The position numbers and the translations under genes were made by a program. From positions 1-64,000 of the forward strand of contig RQOL01000739.1 in NCBI GenBank assembly GCA_013076295.1: a DNA stretch of 64,000 nucleotides, in the 5' to 3' direction. This document shows, in pieces, positions 9,989 to 21,900 of this stretch (positions are counted from its first letter, which is position 1; each line of letters opens with the position of its first letter). A model generated the notes under the pieces. That model saw only the letters and a list, made by a program, of their open reading frames with translations. It was not told where the DNA came from and did no database searches. This DNA comes from Sanderia malayensis. Taxonomy: Eukaryota; Cnidaria; Scyphozoa; Semaeostomeae; Pelagiidae.

Positions 9989-11023
9989 ATGTTTGAGCAA
10001 GAATTAGTCGAGTTTGATTCAGAGATGGGCCTAGGTGAGTTTAAAGACGAGTTCTCTGCTTTACTCGATTATGATTTATTTACACCACTGGATAATTTGT
10101 CTCCGCCGTATAGTTGCGATAGTGGTGTGGATATAATTTTGGATGAAGCTATAGATGTCGAAAGCATTGGAGCCGATGAGCTTTCTGCGAAGACGCAAAA
10201 CGCAACAATCGCATCAGAGTTTTCTGCTGCATGGGAATTCAATAATGAAACGGGCGTTTGCGAGGATACTGTTGGCGAAGAAGAACGTCAACATTCAGTG
10301 AAAAAAGACCATTGTTACAGCAGCAAGGAAATTAGTGCAGAAGTTAACAGTTGTGAATTTAATGTTAACCAAACATCAAGACATACGTTTTCCAATGCCA
10401 AAGAGAAAAATTTATCCAAAAAAGAACACAAAGCAAAGTTTGTGATAAATGACAAAGAAAGAAATGGCCATAATGGTTTTGAAAAAGAACACGAGCCATG
10501 TAACAACAAGAATGCAGTAATGGCAAGATTAAACAGACAAAGGAAGAAGAGGTATGTAGAAAATCTTGAGTTTGAAGTCAGCCATTTAAGACAACAAAAT
10601 AAAACCTTTGCTATTGAGAACAAGAAGCTAAAGGACAGAACTGCAAAGTGTGATGAAGAAATATCATATCTGAAAGGGATTTTGCATAACCAAAGTATGC
10701 TTTCATCTGTCATTAAAGCTGTGTCCTCTGTGCCGGGTATCACACTTGCAGGAACAGTCTCAACAAGCGATGATTTTGAAAGCATGGGTGATAGCACTGC
10801 CCAAAGCCCTAGTGATAAAAATAATACAGTTGGTGGACAGGATGAGAAATTTTCTAGAAGAAAGAGACAGCTGGGTTTAAATGATGTTCGTCACTGTAAA
10901 AAGAAAAACCACCAGAGCAATGGTGCAAAAAATGCAAGAGCTGGAATTTGTTTACATGTTAGCAGCAAAAATGTTTCAGTTGAGTATTGCCACCACTGCA
11001 GCAGACATGCTTCAAAAGATTAG
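9989..11023 (+). CDS. CREBZF: CREBZF/Zhangfei-like bZIP protein, single exon, 344 aa
   Basis: I start at the ATG at 9989 (context aaaaATGt). The frame is open further upstream, but only with a GTG. Residues 1 to about 70 are acidic, as in an activation domain. Residues about 173-188 are the basic region (NKNAVMARLNRQRKKR). A leucine-zipper helix follows to about residue 235, with L/I heptads through YLKGIL. The C-terminus carries GICLHVSSKNVSVEYCHHCS, which corresponds to the conserved GVCLHV...SVEFC ending of vertebrate CREBZF and identifies the family. The vertebrate gene is also intronless. CREBZF is a nuclear co-regulator that heterodimerises with other bZIP proteins and with HCF-1, in stress and unfolded-protein responses. 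I do not see a clear HCF-binding motif (D/E-H-x-Y) by eye, so that partner is not supported here. Confidence 0.92.
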   Translation: MFEQELVEFDSEMGLGEFKDEFSALLDYDLFTPLDNLSPPYSCDSGVDIILDEAIDVESIGADELSAKTQNATIASEFSAAWEFNNETGVCEDTVGEEERQHSVKKDHCYSSKEISAEVNSCEFNVNQTSRHTFSNAKEKNLSKKEHKAKFVINDKERNGHNGFEKEHEPCNNKNAVMARLNRQRKKRYVENLEFEVSHLRQQNKTFAIENKKLKDRTAKCDEEISYLKGILHNQSMLSSVIKAVSSVPGITLAGTVSTSDDFESMGDSTAQSPSDKNNTVGGQDEKFSRRKRQLGLNDVRHCKKKNHQSNGAKNARAGICLHVSSKNVSVEYCHHCSRHASKD

Positions 11024-12911
11024 ATGGTTGGAAGTTTCTTAAATCATGGTCAACTATGATATGCACATTGATTTATGTTCAAATGAATGGATTACAAAGG
11101 TTGTATTGTTACAGATTCTTTGAAGATAAGATGATTGGATTTAATTGTTTATTGTAAATTTTGCCATGCACAGAATTATCCATTTACCAAGAGTTTTCAA
11201 AGCAATATCAATAAATTTATACACCTAGTCAACGGGAAAGCTCAAGTAACAACATCTGAAATGAAATTTTGACATTTACATGACTTTCAATAGAAAATAA
11301 GCAATAAATGGATTTTAGATAAGTTGACTTTTAGCTTTAATGGATTTGTATGTTTGGCATTTTTGTTTTTTAGGTTCAACTAGTGAATGCAGAGCACATT
11401 GAACACTACAATGTAGACTCTTGATTAGCTGGTAAGGCTACATCTAACCTGAAATTATTGCAGCTGAAAAGTATTTTGTGGTCTTTATTTATATTTGCAT
11501 GTCTGTGGCACAATGAAAATAAACATAGTCACGATAACAATCTTTGTCTGTCATGTTTACTACAAGTACTTTAGATAAATTATAAGATCCAAGTTTTTAT
11601 GATGTTGCTGTTTCAAAATTGGTTAACAGTATTATTCTATAAATGTTATTTGTCCAGCTGCAACACTGCCCCAAGTTTTCTGCCTAAAAATCTAACTTTA
11701 ATTTCTTTTATTTATGCGTAAAAGCAAGGATGTTGGTTTCATTACAAAACATGAAAACTTAATATCTTCAGGATTGTCAAGGCTAAAGATTTTTACCATT
11801 CAAGGTGGTACTTTTTCCAGATTTTTTAAAATCTATATTTATCTACATTTACAATATTAACTGATGCAGTCATTAATGTATTTGCAGGCTTTGCATCTAT
11901 GACATATGCTGCCAGGCTTAGTAAGTCACAAAGCCATTATGTAAAATTAGTGTGCTGCTATCACTGAGTGAAAATTATTTATCAGATTTTTTGAAGCAGG
12001 GTGAAATTGATGGGCAGAACTGAAGAGTCAGTGAAATAGTTGGTAAGTCCGTTTTGTGCATGTTACATGTTCTTAAGGGCCTGTATATAAGCTCATTAAG
12101 AGAGACGAATTTGAGTTCTGAATCTGAAACTCCCCTCTTGTCCAGCCAAGAATAGTTGGTAAGTCCGTTTTGTGCATGTTACATGTTCTTAAGGGCCTGT
12201 ATATAAGCTCATTAAGAGAGACGAATTTGAGTTCTGAATCTGAAACTCCCCTCTTGTCCAGCCAAGAATTGTCACGTGAGAATTCGACATTGAAAACAAT
12301 CATTGTACATGCTAAGTTGACACGTTTCTGGCCCAGTAATTATGCTTGACTGTTCAAATGGAAATATATCCAGTTCGCTTATCAAGATCCCGACAGTGTG
12401 AATGTGAGATCTGAACTGAAAATCTCATAAGAACTAACACAAATTTTGAATTAGAAATGAGGATCAGCTAGGACATCGCTTGTGAGTACACATGAACAGG
12501 CCCTGAGTTGCTACTTTGTTGCTATTCACAAAGAACGCAAAGTTCATGTTAATTGTAGGCAAATGTGAATTGTAAGTAGAATTATTTCTGCATGGAGATT
12601 ATTGAGTTATGAAGTTTATAAAGCGAATTTTTTGTTTGTGTTCTCCGACTGGCTTTTCAGGTGCAAGTGCTTATTAATTATGGTCTTTACTCGTGTTTGG
12701 GGCATCGAACATAAAGATATTCAAGTCGCGAGTCAGTAGCAAGTTTGGGTGTTCAAAAATCCAAGTAGCTCTTCTTCCAATACAAACTTGTTATCATTTT
12801 CAATGACAATCTGATTGCTATTACTCTATGACTATGTCAAAAAATCAAATTATATTAATTCTCATGAAGGCTTTTGGCAGCCAGAAATGGTGTTCCTTTC
12901 GTGTTAATATT
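11024..12911. other. Intergenic and 3' UTRs between convergent genes
   Basis: This stretch follows the CREBZF-like stop and precedes the stop of the minus-strand transporter. A poly(A) signal AATAAA at 11210-11215 is a plausible end for the CREBZF-like transcript; another AATAAA-type signal lies near 11518. Apart from the 116-bp tandem duplication at 12035-12266 I see no gene. Confidence 0.5.
12035..12266. repeat. Perfect 116-bp tandem duplication
   Basis: The unit 12035-12150 is followed directly by an identical copy 12151-12266; I found no difference over the full unit. It contains tatataagctc and lies between the CREBZF-like and transporter genes. Perfect identity suggests a very recent event or an assembly artefact. 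Confidence 0.9.
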
Positions 12912-15900
12912 TTACAAAAATATTCTAATAAAAATGCCAATTAGTAAGATAGATAGAGAACATAACGCTGTAATAATTTTTGGTAAAATGGAAACGAGTG
13001 AAAAATTACGTTCTTTGCTGAGAAAAAAGTTATCATTGCTTTCTGCACTTATTTGCTCTTCTGGAATGTGTTCTGGATTACTTGTAGCATCTGTCAAGAA
13101 ACCATGTAATTATTAACCGTCATTAAGTACTAATGCAACGAAGTTTTACATAGTGTTTTAATTTCAAAGATCTATAAATTTCAATGCACTGAGTAACATG
13201 GGGCCCGAAACGAAAGTAAAACATACCATCATCATCAGGAATGCAATTTGGTGAGTCTACTGTGGCACAAAATGCATGCCTTTCATCTGATCTGTATCCT
13301 AACGCGGTGGTTTTTTTCAATTTAACTTCATTTCTTAACACATCATACGATACAATATCTTGGTAAACACCGCCTTTTTTCTTTGCCTTGAAAAATATCA
13401 ATCACTCACATTGAAATTTAGCACTTTTAAGGTGCTAAATTTTAAAGGGCTACTCTCACCATATTTTTTTATTTCATTTCTGGGTAGTTTTTGACGTAAA
13501 ACATGTACTGCACTTTTTAAATTTCGAAATTCGCTCATTAACACCTCTTTTGACGGCTCCAAAAGTGCGATTTTCAGGCCATTTTTGAAAATGTCGCGCA
13601 ACATGAAACGATCTGGCCCGAGGTTGACGTAGATGCCGGAACGCATCTACGTCACACAACTTCTCTCTTTGGCTTTAGTATGGAAAAATCAACGTCGCGT
13701 CCGGTTTTCTCCTTTGTTTTCAATGATAAACAGAGATGTTTTTTCAAACCACTTCAACGCCATCATTCCAAAGCTTATTGACATCTCCCCGTGCGTTTCT
13801 TTTTAATTTTGGGCATTGATAAGGGCTGAAAATTGACCCCAAAGCTGATGCAGTGACGATGGATTTTTCCAGTATTCACACGCCTCACGTGGTTATCTGT
13901 TCATCACTCAATCTCTTCCTTCCTTTCATTTGCGTGATAAAACAACCAGCTAACGTTCATGAATCGTGATATAATAAATTTGTTTATCGTTTCCATCAGT
14001 TCCATAATCTATTTTATCAAGTTTTGCCGTGTGCTTAGTTTTAGCAAGATAATTATGGATTATTTTTGTATTTACTACTTGGGTTTTTGTGAAAGATATT
14101 GAAATGTGATGCGCTGTTAAAAAATTGCTCAAATTGAAATTGTTTGGTTGACATAACCCTGGAGTTCTTGTTATAAATTTTATATCTTGGTGATTACATT
14201 GAACCCAATGCAAAGTAAAGGTGTATATTGTTGACAAAGTCAGACAATATGATCAAAACCAGAACACCAGTATGAAGCTCAACATTGTGCTTGAAAGTTT
14301 TTCTTCGAATTCACATTGAACTTGTGAAATCTTCGATCTCTGGCCATTAATGTTTACACTCCTGGAAGGGATTTTCTAGTTTTTCTACACAGCTATGACC
14401 ATAACTACACTTGAAATTTTACCAACATATGAGCTGCTGCTTCAAATACACACCAGATAAGGCAAATAGGGTTATTTTCATGCATTATTAGTCCAAAATA
14501 TCAAAATTCTGCTTTGCCCGTGCCAGGACCTGCTCGGCCTAGCGGTTTCGCAAATTATTAACTGACCCGATCTGGTTTAAATCTTATAAATGCATGGATA
14601 AGAGCTCGCCAATTTTCCATACTATCAATTCTATCGAAAAATTGTTGGAAGAGAATTGTTGCTCCCCTTTAATTGAATAGATTTCTAATTCATACTGTTG
14701 TTTAAAACCATCCCGCACCGCTGAATACTGTATGTGAAGCTCGCTTGAGACGAGACTGCGACGTTGAGGTCGAAAAACATGCCGGCTTGCAGCATGAGCG
14801 TGAGCAAATCATCCTCATTTGTGTGAAGAACTCACGCTTTTCATAATAAACGAGGCATCAACAGATTCCTTAGATCCTGAACAAGTTCGTGGCACGGTTT
14901 ATTTTTTAAATACGACTTGGTTTTGACTATAGATATGCAAAACGTTTTCGTGCGAGCTTTGGTACTGAACACAATAAAGTAAATTTTCTGCGTTCCGGCA
15001 TCTGCGTCACACCGGCCTCGCCCCAGTTTTCTTTTTGCCCGACTTTTTTCTGAAAATCGCACTTTTGGAGCCATGAAAAGAGGTGTTAATGAGCCAATTT
15101 CGAAATTTAAAAAGTGCAGTACCTGTTTTTACGTCAAAAACTACCCAGAAATGAAATAAAAAAATATGGTGAGAGTAGCCCTTTAAGAAAATGTAGCTAT
15201 TATTAAATGCATTTGGAGAGCAAATTAGCTTTGTTTGCAACCAATAATGATTACCATCTTTTCTTTTAATAAGAAATTTTGTATCATTATGAAAGGGGCC
15301 AAATGATGAAAAAATGATGAAAAGTTAATACCTTTTCGCGGAGTTTCCTCCAATTCGCCTTATAAAGTAAAATGCTGAACCAAAGTACCTGCAATGAAGT
15401 TATATACAATAATCTCCATGGAAGAATCTTTGCTTAGTTTATGACCTTCGCAGAAAATCGCGCGAATTATCAACCTGATCGGAAAGAGTATATCTTGAGG
15501 TATTAAATTATTGTTTTGGGGAGAGGATAAAAACACAAACACACCTGAACAACCAAGCTAATTATGATTGCCGTCCAGAAACCTATAAAAGCAATTGGTG
15601 ATAAAGTAAAAATTTCATGGCGGTTAAAATTAAAATTATTTTTTCCAAGTAAAACTACACAAAGTATGATTAATTTGCATTTTGTGCAAACAAGACAGGT
15701 AGTAGTTAGAAAGTAACACCTAACGAAGTGAACAAGAGAAAGAAAAGAAAGGCCTCCATTCAGCAAGGCGGATATCAGCGCTGATTAGCAAATAGAAGTT
15801 GCTGACCTACCCAGAACACCCAGTTTTGCAACAAATATAAGAACAATCAAACAAAGAGTTCCAACAAGAACATAACCAACGAAATTGATTCCAGCACCGT

Positions 15901-18900
15901 ATTTTTGTAGTCCAACACCTCTTACGCCCCCACTGAGAACTGCCTAGAAAAATTGAAAAGAACGAGTTAGTTTTACGAAAAGGTGAATGGAATTGTTGAG
16001 AGACAATGCAGACCTCATCTAATTCAAAGCGAAATAAATCGTAATGCAAATAAGTCAACAACAGCAACAGCCTTATGGAATGTAAATAGAATGAGTATTT
16101 AAAGTTAAATGTATTTCCCATTATTCCATCCAGAATTTCGACAAGACCAACTATGGAGATCGTTTGTGATGTTAGATGCAAAATTGATCTAGAAAGAAAT
16201 TTAAAAACGACTATTTCATGTCATCAAAATCAAACTTTATGAAATAATATTTCTAGATTTAGGATCACCTTATTTAATTTATGTAAATTACAGAGGAGGT
16301 CGTGCACTGCGGGAGAGCTTGTTAGTTATTTGATGAAGCAATATTATGACTACCAACGGTCATCCACGATCTCTACTGAAATGCACATAGATGAGTGTGG
16401 TGAGGATGTGAAGGAAGAAATCATTACCTGTCTTTAGTAAATATATAAGGAATAACATCTTTTAATATGACAATAAACATCCCAATCATGGTAGTCAGAA
16501 TACCTATAACATTTAAAATGACTGAACATAGATTTGATGCAACAAGATGAACAGACAAGAGTTTAACAATATATATTTGCTCTGAATATATTTGGAGGGA
16601 GGCAATAGAATTAAACGTAATGAGACCTACTTATTGATATGAGCGAAACCTTGAGTGCCCTTTTGGCTTGATTTATATCACCACGACCAAGAAGGTGACC
16701 CATTCTCACGGCTGTGGCCATTGACAGGCCATAAGAAATCTGCAAAGAAACAAAGAACAGAGGGGCCTTAGTTTTCTACGACCTTCTAATGAGCAACCAT
16801 TATACATTTGGTTGCTTATACGATACCATCGACGTAAGCATAAATGGTATCCGATTGATTATCAAGTAGATTTTTAATATAGAGAGAACCAAGCCTAAAT
16901 ACTTACAAAGTACACAAGTTCTGCAATATGAAACAAAATAATCTGCGTTGCTTGCTCTGTAGCAGAAATCATGCCTAAAAGAAAAATGCGTTTAAAACAG
17001 CTAATAGCAAAATATATGGAGAGATGAAATCTTAGCGAGAGCATTTTCGTCCAAATTCTTGCAGCTAACAGTGTGACGAACCCAAATTCGTGAGTGGACT
17101 TTGTATAATAAAAAGGGTTTATTTACTGTTGTAACCTTTGCAATAATTCTTTATATACAGTCATGGTAAAAGCAATAATAACATAAAGTTTGAAGAATAC
17201 TTGGGCCTAAGTTAAACGTCGCCCTTTTCATGCGCCGAATCTAATACAATTAAGTACGGCAGTGGAGCGACTCTGGAGCGGCAGTAAGTTAAACGTCGAA
17301 CTTAATTGTTGCTCTTAATAGCATCTAACGATAGAATACTTCTGCTTCCGTTCCGTTGCTGTTCTTATTGTTCAAAAGTTCAAGTGAGCTTGGTTTCGGT
17401 TTTTTAAGCTACTTGTTTGTGGATTTGGAATTGCTTAATAAGATGGTAGAAAAAGGTTTGGAGTTTGAGCTGCAAATCACTTGCATTATTATATTTCACA
17501 GATGAAAACTTGTTTGATTGCTGCCTTGTTATTCTTCGTCCAAAAATCGTGGCTCTCTTTCCAGATAAGAGCATGCTGCATTCATAACAAATAGGCCAGC
17601 AACCCAGCCATCGACATTATGATGTTTTAACATAATTCGCGTAAATTATTATAATGACGTAATCACGCTGTCATATATATAGTCTTGATCGAAAGTTTAA
17701 TTCAGTTTTATGTTAGGCGCTGCGATTATAATCACACGTTTATCAACGGTTTATATAGATAATACTGATGTGGTTTTATGAGTTGTATCTACGACTGCTA
17801 CAACACGATAGACATCTTCACTTGTTTTTGAAATTGTAAAACTATTACACGAGGATACCCACAATCAATGGATTTGTATTGGGTTTCAATTGTGCACTCC
17901 GTGACGAAAACATTCAGCAAAAATTGGACAGTTACACTCAAAAGAGGCCCGCCATATTTTAATTTGAGGAGGACGATACCCATGCGTGTTATTATTAGCC
18001 CAGTTCCAGCCCAGAACACTGCAAACAACAAAAGTTAACCCGGGTTAATAGGGCTTAAGATAAATTAATAAAAGAGACCCTTCAGGGGACTCACGGCCTA
18101 TACCCTCTAAAATGAAGAAAGTGCCAAGAATATTCCACCCCACCCTAAACATTTTTTTTGATTGATTGATAGGCAAATACGCTTACTATCTTCGTAAGGT
18201 ATTGGTTTATGCGCTAAGCACAAAGGGCCCACTGAATAGCTAGACTAATCAAAGCAGTGCGACCCTGGTCCTTCCTCTCGATGTGACCAAACCTCCTGAT
18301 TCCTTTTGCCTTTTTGCCTAGAATTACAGAGAGCTGGCAAATTCTCTCCTCACACTCTATATGACAGGTCTGAAGGTGGGCTCGAACCCACAACCCTTTG
18401 AACAAGGGTTGAGGATCTAACCACTCGGCCATCCTAGACACTAAAAAAATGTCAACCTTAAGCTGCTGTTCTCTCGACTAGCTGCTGATAGCACAAGCTC
18501 CTTTTCATTTGTTGTTAAAATTGTCAGTAATCTACCCTCACTGTTCTCTATTCTTCTCTTTTCAAATATGGATCAGATGTGGCGCGTGCGAAGGAGGCTT
18601 CGCTATTTGAAAGGAGAAGGGGGAATTGGCTTCCGTCGCTGCGGGAGGTGGGTGGGCAACCGAAACTTAGACAGCCAAATTCTCTGACTTGGCGCGCATT
18701 TGCTGGAGAACTGTGAGAACCACAATGAACCAATATATATGTGCTTATTCCCCTCTGGCTATAGGAATATCCCGGATTTTAGTAGTAAAAATGCATAAGT
18801 TATCTTATCCTGGTCACGTGTCAGAATACATCACAGTGAGGATTAAAATGACTGTACCTCAAGCATTAAAATGAAACAAAAAATAATGTACTATATAATT

Positions 18901-21900
18901 CAAAGAGTAACATAAAAAACATGATGTGGTTGACCATCCTTTCAATGAGATGGACTGTTGGATTGAGGCAATTATTTATAGCCACACTTGCTGTCCACCA
19001 GGGAGAATGTTTTTCACATTTTCTTCCCACCTGTTCTGCGTGAAGAAGGTGAACAACCGGCTTTGGATCAGACATAGCACCAAACCGTCAGGTTGCCCTG
19101 GAAGTAGAAGAAGGGACTGACTGTCTGGTTGGAACTTTGAGATCTATGTCAACAGGCATTAGCCAGGCCGCCAAAAATAGGATGTGAAACCAAAAATCGA
19201 GGCAAGACGACATCTTTGTGGCTGAGTCCATGTGGATTGTTCATAGAAAGACCTTGAAGCTCTCAGACCATCAGCAAAGTGTGAATAGTGGCTGGCATGA
19301 AATGTTGCAAGCCACAGCAGAAAAATCAATATGCTGTTTTCCGAACAAGACACAACAAAAATGATTAACCTTGCCTGAACCAACTCTTGTTGCGGATATG
19401 CCATATTTGCCTGGTTTTGCTCATCGATTAAATGCTCCCACTGAACACAGTTGAAAAAATCAATTTATGTACCTGCAGGTTTTTTGACAGTTTTCAGGAA
19501 ATCTGATATTCTAGGGCGGCACAAGCCACCATCGCCACAGTGCAATATAGGTGAGATGACTTGAAGAGACTTGCCCCGGAAGCCTGAACAGCAGGGGGTT
19601 TTTCGTACAATGTGCGGTGGAGATGGGAAAGTTGAGCTTAACCACCATCGACTGTGAGGGATACAAAAGGGGAGGAATGATAGAGCGAAGAATACAGCGT
19701 TATTGCATTGCAATGAATAGTACCGCAGAGAATTCATTCTACTGTAGATATGTACATACCATCCCTTGCATATCACGTCAAAGTACAATTGGAAAAGTTT
19801 TTTGATCCTACATTGCACAATCTCCAAATACATTTCGTAGGAAAAGTTGAACGAGGTAAAATGTCATACATGAAGCAGCATGCTGCCTGCTTCATTGCAA
19901 TCTGATGAAGTTCGTTAGTCAGAAGCCATTGCGCTGAAAATGTGAGAAGCTCAGAGAAAGAAACGGGTTATGCGCAAAAGTTTGTAGGGATATTCTCGTT
20001 GATGGAGAGATACTACCAGCTTTTTCTGACTGTGCCAAATAACATGGGCATGCAACGAGAAAGACATATAAAAACTGAAACCTGTACCAACTTCGATGAT
20101 ATCGTCAATGAAGCAGGTGAGACTGTACGAACTGAAGAATCCTGCATACGACAACAGCACCTCACTGATATCATTGACCTTGAGGCTATGATAGATAGAC
20201 AAGTGCCAGATGATAGACTAAGAATACAAATGCCAACGAGAAGATGTTTTGTATCTGTAACTGAAAAGCCACAATGGCCTTGTCCAATGTTGTTGTAAAG
20301 CCGCAATGGTCCCCGTCAACAAACACCACGCAGAATTCAAATGTGAGCCCCTTCTGGACCAAGACCAGTTGCGTTTTGTGCCAGTTTTTCTGTGCGGTAG
20401 GTACCCAGCATTTCTTACAGCAGTATGCCACAATGACCATGACGCCGAATGGGTGTCCCTGAGAGGAAAGTGGCAGAAACGACATTGACCGGCTTAGACA
20501 AAGACGGGTGTGTACATCAGGGGTGTGTGGAGAACAAAAGAAATTTTACCTTAACCATAGCAACAACTGTAACATTGTAGAAAGTTGCCGGAAGACCTTA
20601 CATGAAATGCAGCCTGATTCTATTGGCAGAGGATCAAAAATTTGCAGATAAGTTGGCAGAACAAAACGAAGTCATATGTGCTGTGTAGAAAATTGGCCTA
20701 TCTTTGTGTAGCATATCTCCACTCCCAGAAGAGGACAGTGTTTGTTGTTCAACATGCGGTGGAGTGGGCTGCTGCGTCCTACAAGTATCTTAAAAGAAAA
20801 TGTTCTGAAAAGGACAAATGTTGTGAGCCTTATGTCCATTATCACCAGTTGGATTAAAATTTTGGATTCAGAGAATAGTGAATATGCTGGTACATGAAGA
20901 AAACCAATTGGCCTTTCCTTTGGAGGCTAGTAAGGGATAAGCAACATGGCGGTCTTTGCCAAATATACAGCGTTCTCCTGCAACGGACTGCTCATGTCGT
21001 GCGAACAGGCATCTGAGTGGCTGGTTTGAGGGTCAACCATCGACGGCACACTTTGCGGCATATGTAACGTATTTAGAAGTGATAGATACAATAAGAAGGT
21101 TAGCCCAGCAAAGGAACGTAACTCATAAAAGCAAAGACAGTTGGAGGACCCCCAAACCCAGCCACTCAGAGCTGACAGCACGGACGCTGCGCATTAAGGC
21201 CCTTAGTTAGGCCCCCAAGTGACTGAGCCGGAGAGAGTGGAATGAGAATAGATAGTAGCGAGTCCAGGTGAGAAAAGAGACAGCTAAGAAAACAAGCATC
21301 AGAATTGATACTTGATAACACAGTGGACATGACTGAATGCTTTTGGTTGACAGATATCGAAGCGAGGAACCACATAGTTTAGAGTCCGATGAACAAGGAT
21401 AAAGTTCAATCACTATCGGAACAGTGAGGTTAATGTGAAAAGCCATAAACATCACTGATAAAACTGGCAGTATCGCAGAAGGAACAACAACCAAAAATGA
21501 GCTGTAAGTGGGGCAATGCGAGGTTTTCAATTACAAGCAAAACGATGACGCCGATGCGCTACAGCAGGGGCGACCTAAAGTTAAACATGCCATGTTTCGT
21601 CTATCAAACGCCGCCAAACAACAATTTTTTAAGTTGGTGTAGTGTATTGTAGTATCAAAAGCCAATTGTTTTCAAATGCTTTTACAATAATGTCCATATG
21701 TTGGCACATTTCTTTTGTGCCTATCAGTTCTTTGTGGAAAACCATGGCAACTTTCATTTTTTACGTTGTTGCTTGATAAAGGCAAGGCATAACTAAACCA
21801 TTCTCTCTTTTTCTGGACCCAATGACAGAGGCTGTGATCTTGCACTTTCTAATAAAGCCCCCCTCGAATAATGGCCCCCTGGATTAGGCGCCCCCGAAAA

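Noticed and set aside
10315..10797. 160-codon open frame on the minus strand
   Set aside because: It lies wholly antisense to the CREBZF-like coding region and is a shadow of it.
15807..16181. 124-codon single-exon gene
   Set aside because: It joins a real transporter exon to intron sequence and then reads the next exon in the wrong frame; it results from the missing GT donor.
18370..18441. A tRNA gene on the minus strand (and its copy at 63620-63692)
   Set aside because: A and B boxes are good, but the acceptor and anticodon stems are imperfect and the unit continues into a SINE body with a TCAA/A tail.
20186..20485. Host gene fragment in the left arm (frames on both strands at 19940-20490)
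   Set aside because: Frames on both strands are similar in length and the right-arm copy changes them by substitutions and indels; I find no domain.
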